DNA of 64,000 nucleotides from Enterobacter cloacae complex sp. R_G8. GTDB lineage: Bacteria; Pseudomonadota; Gammaproteobacteria; Enterobacterales; Enterobacteriaceae. The stretch lies in contig NZ_CP102246.1 of assembly GCF_024599795.1 (NCBI RefSeq), positions 1,922,001 to 1,986,000 on the forward strand, in the 5' to 3' direction. The notes under the pieces were generated by a model that did not search any database, had not been told where the DNA came from, and was given only the letters and a program-made list of their open reading frames with translations. Both the position numbers and the translations under genes were made by a program. This document shows, one piece after another, positions 1 through 8,101 of this stretch. Position 1 is the first letter of the stretch. Each line of letters starts with the position of its first letter.

Positions 1-1288
1 CCAGCGCTGTGGCGGCCGACAGCAGGCAGCCTGCCAGCAGGTAGATCGCCACGCTGTGCCAGTTTCCGCCGGAGAACGTTACCAGTGCGGCGGCAATAAA
101 CGGCGTAAATCCGCCGCCCACGACGCTCGCCACCTGGTATCCCACACCCGCCCCACTGTAGCGGTAGCTGGCGCCGAACAGTTCGGTAAACATCGGTTGC
201 TGCACGCAGACCACCATGTCGTGGGCAATGTTGGCGAGCATAATGGCAAAGAAGACTATCCAGAAGACCGACTGCGCCTCCAGTGCCATAAAGAACGGCC
301 AGGCGCTGAGGGATCCAATCAGCGCACCGGTAATATAGACGCGGCGACGGCCAAACCGGTCCGCGAGCCAGGCGAAGCAGGGGATTGTCAGACAGCTGAT
401 CCCGCCCACCAGCAGACCGATATTCAGGAACAGCTCACGGGGAAGGCCAAGGTTCTGCGTGGAATAGTTGAGGGCAAATGCGGTAACGATATACATCGTC
501 AGCAGTTCACACAGGCGCAGGGCGATAATTTTCAGAAAAGCGCCAGGATGGCGGATGAGCGCCTCCATCACCGGCAGCCGTTTTCTGGCAACGGGGTTTT
601 CCCGCTGCTGTTCAAACTCGGCGGACTCTTCCATTCCGTTACGGATCCACAGCGCGGCGATAACCAGCACGATGCTGAAGATGAACGGAATGCGCCAGCC
701 CCAGCTCAGAAACTGCGCATCGGTAGTGAAGTGACTGATAAGCGACACCAGCCCGGTGGAGAGCAACAGACCCACGCCGTAGCCGACCTGCACGCCGCTG
801 CTGTAGAACGCTTTCTTGTTTTTCGGTGCACTTTCGACCGATAACAGCGCCGCGCCGCCCCATTCGCCGCCCACGGCAAAGCCCTGAATGGCGCGCAGGG
901 TGACCAGCAGTACCGGAGCCCACCAGCCAATCGTGGCAAACGACGGCAAAATACCGATCAGCGCAGTGGCGATCCCCATCATCCAGACGGTGAGCATCAG
1001 CATACGTTTGCGGCCAAGGCGGTCGCCGAAGTGGCCGAAGATCACCCCGCCCAGCGGGCGGAACAGAAACCCGACGCCAAAGGTGGCAAACGCGGCGAGC
1101 GTGCCCATAGCCGGGCTAATTTGCGGAAAGAATTCGCGGTTAAACACCAGAGCGGCGGTGATGCCGTAGAGCAAAAAATCATACCAGTCCACGACGGCCC
1201 CGGCGAAGCTGCCAAAGGCAGCGCGGCGGGCACGGTTAAGGCAAGGTGTCCCCTCGCCGGGACGTGTGGAGATGAGGGTGGAGTCCAT
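1..1288 (-). CDS. shiA: ShiA shikimate/H+ symporter (3' end outside window)
   Basis: Inner-membrane MFS transporter of the metabolite:H+ symporter family that imports shikimate. Reading leftwards from an ATG at 1288, the frame stays open to base 1. That gives about 429 codons, so only a few C-terminal residues of a protein of about 438 aa are missing. The N-terminus begins MDSTLISTRPGEG, and WYDFLLYG in helix 1 and GHFGDRLGRKRM in the loop between helices 2 and 3 are the family signature. The sequence is recognisably close to E. coli ShiA. In E. coli shiA also lies in the tRNA-Asn region. About 256 bp separate it from the divergent pagP. Confidence is high; only the stop codon is unseen. Confidence 0.92.
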   Translation of the reverse strand, partial: MDSTLISTRPGEGTPCLNRARRAAFGSFAGAVVDWYDFLLYGITAALVFNREFFPQISPAMGTLAAFATFGVGFLFRPLGGVIFGHFGDRLGRKRMLMLTVWMMGIATALIGILPSFATIGWWAPVLLVTLRAIQGFAVGGEWGGAALLSVESAPKNKKAFYSSGVQVGYGVGLLLSTGLVSLISHFTTDAQFLSWGWRIPFIFSIVLVIAALWIRNGMEESAEFEQQRENPVARKRLPVMEALIRHPGAFLKIIALRLCELLTMYIVTAFALNYSTQNLGLPRELFLNIGLLVGGISCLTIPCFAWLADRFGRRRVYITGALIGSLSAWPFFMALEAQSVFWIVFFAIMLANIAHDMVVCVQQPMFTELFGASYRYSGAGVGYQVASVVGGGFTPFIAAALVTFSGGNWHSVAIYLLAGCLLSAATAL

Positions 1289-1544
1289 AGTTGTCCTGTC
1301 TGCACTGATTTTTTATTTATTGGTATAAGAAAAGGTTACTCACATAGCCGCCGCGTTATTGGCGGAAGATATGAGACTACCGCGACAGGGGACATGAGAA
1401 AACGTTTTTATCCTTCCTGAGGGTGCTGAATAAAAAAATTTCATCTGCACGGGCCGCAATATAAATCGGTCTGTTTGGCACCGGTTCGTGCTGAATGGTT
1501 TAAAGTATTAGAGATACTGTGTGACTTAAGCTGAGGAAATATCT

Positions 1545-2120
1545 ATGCAACGCCTCTTTCCAGCACTTTGGATGGCACTGTTTGTATTTATTTTCCCGCT
1601 TCATGCGGAACCCGGCGTTTATGGTGAGCAGCGTATCAGCCGCTGGTGGAATGCGCTGACGGAGGATATTTCCCAGACCTGGCATCAACCAGAGCGATAC
1701 GATCTTTACCTTCCGTTTCTGAGCTGGCACGCCCGTTTTATGTACGACAAAGAAAAAACCGACAATTATAACGAAATGCCGTGGGGCGGGGGACTGGGCG
1801 TGTCCCGCTATAACGAAGAGGGCAACTGGAGCGCGCTCTTCGCCATGATGTTCAAAGATTCGCACAATGAATGGCAACCCGCGATGGGCTACGGCTGGGA
1901 GAAGGGCTGGTACCTGGATAATGCCCAGGACTTCCGGCTTGGGCTCGGTGCCGCAGCGGGCATCACGGCGCGCGATGATTTTGCTAACTATGTGCCCCTG
2001 CCGTTTATCTTCCCGCTGTTCTCTGCCGGGTATAAGCGCGTTACCGTCCAGTTCACTTATATTCCTGGAACCTATAACAACGGTAACGTGCTCTTTGCCT
2101 GGCTGCGTCTCGGCTTTTAA
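1545..2120 (+). CDS. pagP: PagP-type lipid A palmitoyltransferase
   Basis: Outer-membrane eight-stranded barrel enzyme that moves a palmitoyl chain from phospholipid to lipid A, protecting against cationic peptides. It has 191 aa, the usual family length. A signal peptide covers about residues 1-21 (LHAEP at the cleavage region). Catalytic residues are visible as H62 in SWHARF and D105-S106 in FKDS. The RYNE.PWGGG-like block, ITARDD, and the C-terminal [12 protein letters not shown] and aromatic final residue match PagP. The start is set by GAGG about 9 bases upstream. The N-terminal third is more diverged from E. coli PagP than the rest, so it may be a second paralogue. Its stop overlaps the stop of the convergent acyltransferase gene by 4 bp. 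Confidence 0.9.
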   Translation: MQRLFPALWMALFVFIFPLHAEPGVYGEQRISRWWNALTEDISQTWHQPERYDLYLPFLSWHARFMYDKEKTDNYNEMPWGGGLGVSRYNEEGNWSALFAMMFKDSHNEWQPAMGYGWEKGWYLDNAQDFRLGLGAAAGITARDDFANYVPLPFIFPLFSAGYKRVTVQFTYIPGTYNNGNVLFAWLRLGF

Positions 2121-3082
2121 AGGGTGATCACCTTTTTTGCCACCGCGTTAGACAGTATCAGCATGGAAAACAGAACTGAGGTGATGAAGGTGAGGACGAT
2201 TAGCGTCAGCTTCATGCCGAGAGACGTCACCGGTATCAGCGCTGTCAGCAGGTGAAACACCGAGTAGTGGACAATGTACACGCCGGTCATCGTTTTGCTG
2301 ATGGCGGCCAGGACCGACTCTTTAAACTCAGCATTGCGGCGAAAGCGCACACCATTCGCCGCAATCACCAGCGCAATAATCAGAATGTAGATTTGCGAAC
2401 CTGTAAGAATAAAGGCGTTTCTGTCGGCCTTGAACAGGGCAAAAAAGAAGTGGCGCTCGTAAAACCAGGTGAAGAGATAAATAAACGGGATGGCGATTAC
2501 CGCCGTCCTGACCACATTCTTGCGGCTAATCCACCCGGAGATGTTGGGATCGCAGAAAAGCTGCCCCGTCAGGTAAAACAGTAACCACGTCCACAGGCGG
2601 TACTGTGGCGAAAGGGAAAGGAGGTGGACGTCGGGATAGAGCGCTGAAAGTAAATCATACCCGTAGGAGAAGAGCAGCAGACAGGCAATTACGCCGCAGA
2701 ACAACGCGCGCCGCTGGCTAAGCCACTCCACCACCGGGTGGAAGCTGTAAATAACCACAAACGCAAACACGAACCACGGCTGAATTAAATACCCGCGTTG
2801 ATACGGCTCCCACAGGTAATAGATCGTTATCCAGAACAGAAAGACAATCACCAGGCTTTTAATTTTGCCCAGTTGCCAGCGGGTGCCGTGCCGGGACTGG
2901 CCGTCGAGGTAGCCCGCGACCACAAAAAACAGCGGCGTGGCGATGGTCGAGATAAAGGTTAAAAACCCCAGGATCCAGTGATAGTCATAATCATAATGAT
3001 CCCACGTATTGTAGATGGTGAAAAAGGTTACCGCCGTCATACAGCCCAGCGTCTTGATAATGTTCAGGCCTGTCGCATTCAT
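2117..3082 (-). CDS. Acyltransferase family 3 membrane protein (WecH/YiaH-like)
   Basis: Polytopic inner-membrane O-acyltransferase-like protein of 321 aa with about ten hydrophobic segments, of the family that acetylates sugars or other periplasmic groups. The segment [16 protein letters not shown] (about residues 44-59) fits the conserved helix-2 motif, and [12 protein letters not shown] near residue 280 fits the conserved late helix. It is the last gene of the leftward RND efflux operon: its ATG overlaps the RND gene's stop by 4 bp, which suggests translational coupling. The acceptor substrate cannot be told from sequence. Being coupled to a pump is unusual and hints at envelope modification linked to efflux, which is inference. 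Confidence 0.75.
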   Translation of the reverse strand: MNATGLNIIKTLGCMTAVTFFTIYNTWDHYDYDYHWILGFLTFISTIATPLFFVVAGYLDGQSRHGTRWQLGKIKSLVIVFLFWITIYYLWEPYQRGYLIQPWFVFAFVVIYSFHPVVEWLSQRRALFCGVIACLLLFSYGYDLLSALYPDVHLLSLSPQYRLWTWLLFYLTGQLFCDPNISGWISRKNVVRTAVIAIPFIYLFTWFYERHFFFALFKADRNAFILTGSQIYILIIALVIAANGVRFRRNAEFKESVLAAISKTMTGVYIVHYSVFHLLTALIPVTSLGMKLTLIVLTFITSVLFSMLILSNAVAKKVITL

Positions 3083-6000
3083 TGTTGTTCCGCTTTGTCC
3101 TTACGATGGAAGCACGCGTAAATTACGGGAAGTACCAGCAGCGTCAGGATTGTAGCAAACCCCAGTCCAAACATAATCACAACGGCCATGCTCTGGAAGA
3201 AAACGTCCAGCAGCAGCGGAGCCAGGCCCAGTACGGTGGTAAATGCGGTGAGCAGAATGGGGCGCAGGCGCGAGGTGGCAGCATAAACAATCGCCTCGTG
3301 CTGACCTTTATGCGCTTTCTGCTGCTCGATCTCTTCCACCAGCACAATGCCGTTGCGGATCAGCATCCCGCTCAGGCTCAGCAGGCCAATCAGCGCCATA
3401 AAGCCGAACGGAATACCAGTGATTAAGAATCCCGGCGTGACGCCAATCAGCGCCAGCGGCACGGTCAGCCAGATGGCAACGGCGTTTTTCACCGAGCTGA
3501 ACATCAAAACGGTGATGACAAACATCACCAGGAACCCGATCGGCAGCGTGGTAAAGATCCCCTGTTGTGCTTCGCTGGAGTTTTCCGCATCGCCTCCCCA
3601 CTCAATGCTGTAGCCGTGGGGCAGGGCGAGGGCGTCAATGCGCGGCTTCACCCGGGCGAGAATATCGCCTGACGTTTGCTGGCTAAGCGGATCGGGGTCG
3701 GTCTGAACGGTCAGCACCCGCGAGCGGTCGCGTCGCAAAATAAGCGGATCTTCCCATTCCAGCGAGAAGCGGCTGACGACATTACTCAGCGGGATATACT
3801 GCTGCCGGGTCTGACTCCATACCAGCACGTTGTTCAGGTGATTCGCGTCCAGCCGTTCGCGTTCCGGCGGGCGTACCACGACCGGAAGCAGGTCACTGCC
3901 TTCCCGATATAATCCCGCCCGGCTGCCGGAGAAATTCATCTCCAGCGCGTTGTCGACGTCCTGCTTATCCACGCCAAGCTCGCGTCCCAGTGCGGCGACG
4001 TACTGCGGACGGAGCACCTTGCTGCGGTTTTGCCAGTCGTTTCTCACGCTTGCCGTGGCCGGGTCGCGCGCCAGGATCTCGTCCACCTGGCTGGCAATCA
4101 GACGCAACCTGTCAGGATCGGGGCCCTTGATGCGCACCTCAATGGCGCTGTCGCCAGAGGGACCAAACATCACGCGTTTGGTGCTGGCGTTTACCTGCGG
4201 ATAGTTTCGCGCAATGTACTCATCGACGTGGCGCGTCAATGCGGAGATGTTGCGCTGGTCATCCATTCTTACCATGATTTGGGCATAGTTGCTGTACTGC
4301 CGCTGTCCGCTGTAGGTCAGAATAAACCGCATGCTGCCCTGACCGATGGTTGAGACGGTGGTTTCCACGCCGGGCTGGCCGTTGATGGTTTTCTCGATAT
4401 CGCCGGTCATCTTCTCGGTCCATTTAATATCGGTGCCGTAGGGTAGCCAGAGGTCGACAAAGAAAATGGGCGTATTTGACGACGGGAAGAAGTTTTGCCG
4501 CACGGCACCAAAACCCCAGACTGACGCTGCCAGCAGCGCAGCCATCACGATGAGCGTCGGCGCTTTCCGGTGCAGCAGCGCGTTAAGCAGGCGCCGGTAA
4601 AGTCGATAGAGGCGTTTGTCGTAAGGGTCTGCCTCGTCACTTTTTTCCGGCGCGCTGTCGTTTTTAAACAACCACCATGTGATCAGCACCGGCGTGATGG
4701 TGAGCGCCGAGAACCAGCTCAGCATCAGGGAAATCAGCAGTACCTGGAACAGGGATTTACAGTATTCCCCGGTAGAGTCCTGGGACAGCCCGATAGGCGC
4801 AAACGCGAGGATGGCGATCACCGTCGCCCCCAGCAGCGGCAGGGCGGAACGACGGATGATGTAGTTAATGGCGGTTAACAGCGGGGAACCTTGCTGACGC
4901 GCAATCAGCACCCCTTCAACGATCACGATGGCATTATCCACCAGCATACTGAGGGCGATAATCAGCGCGCCGAGCGAGATGCGCTGCAGCTCAATACCCC
5001 ACAGATACATGATGAGCAGCGTGCCCAGCACGTTAAGTGCGAGGGAAAACGCGATGATGATCCCGCTGCGGACACCCATAAAGATCAGCAGCACGCCGAT
5101 AACAATCGCCAGCGCCATCAGGAAGTTAATGATAAAACCATTTACAGAGTGCCCCACTTCGGCGGCCTGATCGTAGAACAGGTCGATGTGTATCCCTGCC
5201 GGTTTTTCCGCTGACATCTGGTTGAGCTTTGCCTCCAGCGCGTGTCCCACGTCGATCACGTTCACGCCGGGAATAAACGAGACGCCCATGGTAACGGCTT
5301 TCCTGCCGTTGGCATGATAGATACTGGCGGGCGATTCGTTCAGCCCGCGCGACAGCGTGGCGATATCCCGCAGACGCGTCGCCGCCCCGGTGCCGGAAGG
5401 GGTAATGATGAGATCCGCCAGTTCATCAAGATTTTCGAACTCACCGGTTGGATGCAGACGAATGGATTCCGTTCCCGAGGTGATTTCTCCGGCGCTGGAA
5501 ACGACGTTAAGCCTGCTGAGCAGGGCGGAAAGCTGGTTCAGCGTGATGCCGCGGGCCGCCATTTTGGTCAGGGATATATCGATATTGACCTGCTGGCTGA
5601 TGGCCCCGCCGATGGCAACCTTACCGACGCCGGGGACCAGAATCAGTTCGCGCCGCAGCTGCTCGGCATATCTCACCAGTTCAGGATTGCTGAATTCATC
5701 CCCGGAAATCGCGAAGAAAAAGCCGAACACATCGCCAAAATCATCATTCACGAAGGGCGTCACGACGCCGGGCGGGAACTGGCGCGAAGCATCGCCCACG
5801 CGACGGCGCAGTTCGTCCCAGATCTGCGGCAGTTCGTTCGAATGATAACGTGAGGCGATGTTCACGGTGATTTGCGACAGGCCGTTGGAAGAGATGGAGC
5901 TCACGTTGTCCAGATAGGGCAGCTGCTGAAGGGCATTCTCTAGCGGTAGCGTGACCTCCTCTTCAACCTGCTGAGCGGAGGCGCCGGGATAGTGGGTGAT

Positions 6001-6141
6001 CACCACCGCGGTTTTTATGGTAAAGGCGGGATCTTCCAGCCTGCCAATGTTCAGCAGGGCGAAAATGCCGCCCACGCCCAGCAGCAGGATCGTCAGCCAG
6101 ACGCGAATGGGGTTATTGATAAACTGGCGAGAGATATCCAT
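3079..6141 (-). CDS. RND-family efflux pump inner-membrane permease
   Basis: Proton-driven resistance-nodulation-division transporter of 1020 aa, the usual length of a full AcrB-like protomer. It has a helix 1 near residues 11-31, a large periplasmic porter loop, a helix 2-6 bundle starting near 335, a second periplasmic loop and a C-terminal helix bundle ending near 1010. The helix 4 segment contains LVDNAIVIVEG, so the second acidic residue of the AcrB Asp-Asp pair is Asn here, as in some non-AcrB RND subgroups. GMLIRNGIVLVEEIEQ is the matching helix 10 motif. It overlaps the adaptor gene by 1 bp (TAATG) and the acyltransferase by 4 bp. No outer-membrane channel gene is adjacent, so TolC or another shared channel probably serves it. 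The drug or metabolite substrate is unknown. Confidence 0.92.
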   Translation of the reverse strand: MDISRQFINNPIRVWLTILLLGVGGIFALLNIGRLEDPAFTIKTAVVITHYPGASAQQVEEEVTLPLENALQQLPYLDNVSSISSNGLSQITVNIASRYHSNELPQIWDELRRRVGDASRQFPPGVVTPFVNDDFGDVFGFFFAISGDEFSNPELVRYAEQLRRELILVPGVGKVAIGGAISQQVNIDISLTKMAARGITLNQLSALLSRLNVVSSAGEITSGTESIRLHPTGEFENLDELADLIITPSGTGAATRLRDIATLSRGLNESPASIYHANGRKAVTMGVSFIPGVNVIDVGHALEAKLNQMSAEKPAGIHIDLFYDQAAEVGHSVNGFIINFLMALAIVIGVLLIFMGVRSGIIIAFSLALNVLGTLLIMYLWGIELQRISLGALIIALSMLVDNAIVIVEGVLIARQQGSPLLTAINYIIRRSALPLLGATVIAILAFAPIGLSQDSTGEYCKSLFQVLLISLMLSWFSALTITPVLITWWLFKNDSAPEKSDEADPYDKRLYRLYRRLLNALLHRKAPTLIVMAALLAASVWGFGAVRQNFFPSSNTPIFFVDLWLPYGTDIKWTEKMTGDIEKTINGQPGVETTVSTIGQGSMRFILTYSGQRQYSNYAQIMVRMDDQRNISALTRHVDEYIARNYPQVNASTKRVMFGPSGDSAIEVRIKGPDPDRLRLIASQVDEILARDPATASVRNDWQNRSKVLRPQYVAALGRELGVDKQDVDNALEMNFSGSRAGLYREGSDLLPVVVRPPERERLDANHLNNVLVWSQTRQQYIPLSNVVSRFSLEWEDPLILRRDRSRVLTVQTDPDPLSQQTSGDILARVKPRIDALALPHGYSIEWGGDAENSSEAQQGIFTTLPIGFLVMFVITVLMFSSVKNAVAIWLTVPLALIGVTPGFLITGIPFGFMALIGLLSLSGMLIRNGIVLVEEIEQQKAHKGQHEAIVYAATSRLRPILLTAFTTVLGLAPLLLDVFFQSMAVVIMFGLGFATILTLLVLPVIYACFHRKDKAEQQ

Positions 6142-7226
6142 TACAGTCCCCGTTCACGCGTCCAGATACGTACCGGCTGATTAGCATGAAGTTCACCCAC
6201 GCCAGCTGCCACGACACGCTCGCCTGCTTTAAGCCCTCGGGTGATTATCACGCCCTCAGTGGTTACTTGCCCCACGCTGACCTTGCGGTCTTCAAGATGG
6301 AGCGCATCGCCTTCTCCCGCCACGACCCAGACGTGCGGCTCATTGCGCGGGCTGTTATTCGGGTTAAAGACCGCCTCAACCGGTACAACCAGCGCCTGAG
6401 GGCCCGCACCGGCCGGGAGGTTGGTTAAATTGATGGTAACCGTACCGCTTACGCCTCCCACCACGGGAAAATCATCCGGGCGCGGCATGGTGAGTATCAC
6501 CTGCCAGGTCAGGGTGTTACTGTCGCTACTGCCTGAGTGCTCTTTGTAGACAGCGGTAAACTCCCGATCCGGGAAGGCGTTAATTCTTACCACGGGACGA
6601 TATTGCGCGTTACGGATATCAAAGGTCTTAAACAGGTTCTCAGGAAGACTAAACACCACGTCCAGCAGGTCGGTGCGGGTCAGGGTCGCAATGGGCTGAC
6701 CGGCCGATACCACCTGATGCTTTCGCACATGCACGCTGGCCACTGTTCCACTAAAGGGGGCGACGAGCGTCATCTGATTCAGCTCTTCACGGGCAATCTG
6801 CAGCGCCGCATTCGCCGAATCGCGGTTCGCGCGCTGTATGTCCATTTCTGCTTTAGAGATAGCCTGGCGGCCCGCCAGCGTCTGGAAGCGATCGAACTGC
6901 CGCTGGGCCAGCGTCGCCGCCGTTTGTCTGTCGTTAACCCGCTGCTGCGCTTCACGGGCGTTTAATCTGGCTAGCTGTTGCCCCTGCTTGATGGTTGCGC
7001 CCTGACGTATATCCAGTGCTTCGATTTGACCCGCGCGCTTGAAGGAGAGGTCGGTCGCATCACCTGATTCAATACGGGCGGGAAAGACGCGCTGCCGGGC
7101 ATGACCGGGAACAGCCACCTCCGCCACTTTTACCATGCGCGGCAGGGGAGCATCTTGCCTGGGTTTCGGGTCGCACGCCGTGAGCGTTAACATAACGAAC
7201 GGTAAAAGAGAGAGGTAGCGGTTCAC
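6141..7226 (-). CDS. RND efflux periplasmic adaptor lipoprotein (HlyD/AcrA family)
   Basis: Membrane-fusion adaptor of 361 aa joining the RND permease to an outer-membrane channel. The N-terminus is a lipoprotein signal with lipobox LTAC (Cys18), so it should be lipid-anchored facing the periplasm. A split biotinyl-lipoyl half-motif (about 60-90, and GTVASVHVRKHQVVSAGQPIATL about 160-185) flanks an alpha-helical hairpin rich in Arg, Gln and Ala (about 90-155). Beta-barrel and membrane-proximal domains follow, ending in the RVVAAGVGELHANQPVRIW region. It overlaps the pump gene start by 1 bp. A small membrane-peptide gene lies 58 bp upstream in the same direction. Confidence 0.9.
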   Translation of the reverse strand: MNRYLSLLPFVMLTLTACDPKPRQDAPLPRMVKVAEVAVPGHARQRVFPARIESGDATDLSFKRAGQIEALDIRQGATIKQGQQLARLNAREAQQRVNDRQTAATLAQRQFDRFQTLAGRQAISKAEMDIQRANRDSANAALQIAREELNQMTLVAPFSGTVASVHVRKHQVVSAGQPIATLTRTDLLDVVFSLPENLFKTFDIRNAQYRPVVRINAFPDREFTAVYKEHSGSSDSNTLTWQVILTMPRPDDFPVVGGVSGTVTINLTNLPAGAGPQALVVPVEAVFNPNNSPRNEPHVWVVAGEGDALHLEDRKVSVGQVTTEGVIITRGLKAGERVVAAGVGELHANQPVRIWTRERGL

Positions 7227-7284
7227 TGTATTCCCCTAATAAATAACTGTTTTATTTATTCCGTAAGAAGGGCAGGGGGTGACA

Positions 7285-7395
7285 CTATTCTGCCAGAACA
7301 GTGACGACCATATAGGTAAATAGGCCAATTGCCGTGCTGGCAATAATGGCAAGCGCGATAAACAAACCTAGACGAAAAAGGCTTAAACCGTACAT
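7285..7395 (-). CDS. Predicted 36-aa single-span membrane peptide
   Basis: A short reading frame translated from ATG 7395 to TAG 7285, 36 residues. A very strong ribosome site (GGAGG, 5 bases before the ATG) decides the start. The peptide begins MYGLSLFRLG and is almost entirely hydrophobic from about residue 5 to 34, ending VLAE, so it is predicted to span the inner membrane once. It lies 58 bp upstream of the adaptor gene and points the same way, so it would be the first gene of the efflux operon. I do not recognise its family. AcrZ in E. coli is a precedent for a small helix that binds an RND pump, but there is no sequence resemblance I can claim. Confidence 0.6.
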   Translation of the reverse strand: MYGLSLFRLGLFIALAIIASTAIGLFTYMVVTVLAE

Positions 7396-7622
7396 TCATT
7401 CCTCCATGAGCCGTAAGCAGCGTCTTTCAATGAGCATAGTTGGAGAAAAGATAAATGTTAAATAACCATTATCAGTGGGGGCACGTTAATCCTGATATTC
7501 CTGTGCTACGTTTAATATCATTCATCTCTTTTCCCTGTAACGGGCATTAAGAGCAAGTCCCTGCATTTAATGCTTTTTTTGCTCCAGCCACAATCATATT
7601 AGTTACAAAAAGGATGCACGAT

Positions 7623-8054
7623 ATGTATAAAAACATTCTGGTTCCGGTGGATGTCTACGAGACAAGTCTGGCAGACAAAGCGCTAGAGCACGCTCATTTT
7701 CTGGCGCAAAGCGCATCGGGTGACATTCATTTGCTGCACGTCATGCCCAAATTTTCAGCCGAACTGACGCGTGGTTTTATTTCAGATGCGCGCAAAATGG
7801 ATGAATATATGATTAATAATTCGAAAGAAAAGCTGTCTGCCCTGGTCAAAAAACTGAATCTGCCTGAGGAACACGTTCATCTTCATGTTCGGAGTGGGAA
7901 TGTACGTGATGAAGTTATTAAGCTGGCAGATGAACTTGCCGCTGGGGCAATTATTGTCGGCTCCCGCAACCCCAATATTCAAACCCATTTGTTAGGGTCA
8001 GAGGCGGCAAGTATTGTTCGTTATGCACATGTTCCTGTTTTCGTTATTCGTTAA
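7623..8054 (+). CDS. Universal stress protein, UspF/UspG type
   Basis: Cytoplasmic UspA-fold protein of about 143 aa that binds ATP and is usually made under starvation, stress or low oxygen. It starts MYKNILVPVDVYE. The ATP-binding signature G-x2-G-x9-G-S/T is visible as GSRNPNIQTHLLGSEAASIV near the C-terminus. An in-frame ATG lies 9 bases earlier at 7614, but it directly abuts the AAGG ribosome site, so 7623 (9-base spacing) is the better start. It is 47 bp upstream of the P-type ATPase gene in the same direction, so the two probably form an operon. Confidence 0.85.
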   Translation: MYKNILVPVDVYETSLADKALEHAHFLAQSASGDIHLLHVMPKFSAELTRGFISDARKMDEYMINNSKEKLSALVKKLNLPEEHVHLHVRSGNVRDEVIKLADELAAGAIIVGSRNPNIQTHLLGSEAASIVRYAHVPVFVIR

Positions 8055-8101
8055 TAGCATGAAAGCAAGGTGATTTCTGAAAAGAACCTGAGGAAGGAAC
8101 G

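Noticed and set aside
56..844. Rightward open frame (262 codons) at the window start
   Set aside because: Antisense to shiA, whose frame runs to the window edge and matches the family throughout.
1472..1488. PhoP box as an annotated feature
   Set aside because: Only a loose match to the half-site consensus; kept as a speculative point in a finding rather than a feature.
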